From Paramuribaculum sp. (GTDB taxonomy: Bacteria; Bacteroidota; Bacteroidia; Bacteroidales; Muribaculaceae), in assembly GCA_029058705.1 (NCBI GenBank), contig JAIDXA010000024.1, positions 1 through 5,934 on the forward strand: a stretch of DNA of 5,934 bases. Direction: 5' to 3'. Shown here piece after piece: positions 5,901 through 5,934 of this stretch. The stretch's first letter is position 1. The number at the start of each line of letters is the position of its first letter. The position numbers and the translations under genes are program-made. A model generated the notes under the pieces. The model searched no databases and had not been told where the DNA came from. It saw only the letters and a program-made list of their open reading frames with translations.

Positions 5901-5934
5901 TAAATAAGTTAATAAAATAGGTTAATTAAAAGAG
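5901..5934 (-). promoter_or_regulatory. Start of the rpsA leader, very AT-rich
   Basis: The 34 bases before the rpsA ATG are almost all A and T, with no Shine-Dalgarno sequence. GTTAAT occurs twice on the plus strand (5908-5913 and 5921-5926). No full TAnnTTTG box is present; the nearest is TATTTTAT (5918-5911), so the promoter most likely lies outside the window. An unstructured A/T-rich leader is what Bacteroidetes genes with strong initiation tend to have. Confidence 0.5.

Overview
The window looks like a conserved chromosomal stretch from a Bacteroidales gut bacterium; family Muribaculaceae is my guess. Four things point there. The S1 and MeaB proteins closely resemble Bacteroides homologues as I remember them. 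Two secreted DUF1573 proteins are present. No gene has a usable Shine-Dalgarno sequence. Three intergenic regions carry matches to the Bacteroidetes promoter (TTG or TTTG, 19-21 nt, then TAnnTTTG).

Layout: the left edge holds the first 65 codons of rimP on the minus strand, with a leader that contains a hairpin followed by a T-rich tract. A 256-nt divergent intergenic region (196-451) carries a rimP promoter and a promoter for a plus-strand gene at 452-1348. That gene encodes a secreted alpha/beta hydrolase of the PHB-depolymerase/feruloyl-esterase type. It runs convergently, with 3 nt between the stop codons, into a minus-strand group. Read in transcription order, that group is a single-domain DUF1573 protein (3937-3557), a three-domain DUF1573-like protein (3546-2467) and meaB, the methylmalonyl-CoA mutase GTPase chaperone (2440-1352). 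Gaps of 10 and 26 nt and a promoter only before the first gene suggest one operon. At the right is complete rpsA (5900-4119), ribosomal protein S1 with six S1 domains, closed by a strong intrinsic terminator.

Functionally, rimP and rpsA belong to ribosome assembly and translation. MeaB implies a B12-dependent methylmalonyl-CoA mutase elsewhere in the genome, typical of succinate-to-propionate fermentation. The DUF1573 proteins are predicted to be exported and have no known function. The hydrolase is a stand-alone gene with its own promoter.

I see no mobile element, CRISPR array, RNA gene or phage gene, and no clear new multi-gene system. The points most worth a second look are the rimP leader hairpin, the DUF1573 pair upstream of meaB, and the terminator-less convergent junction at 1346-1354.
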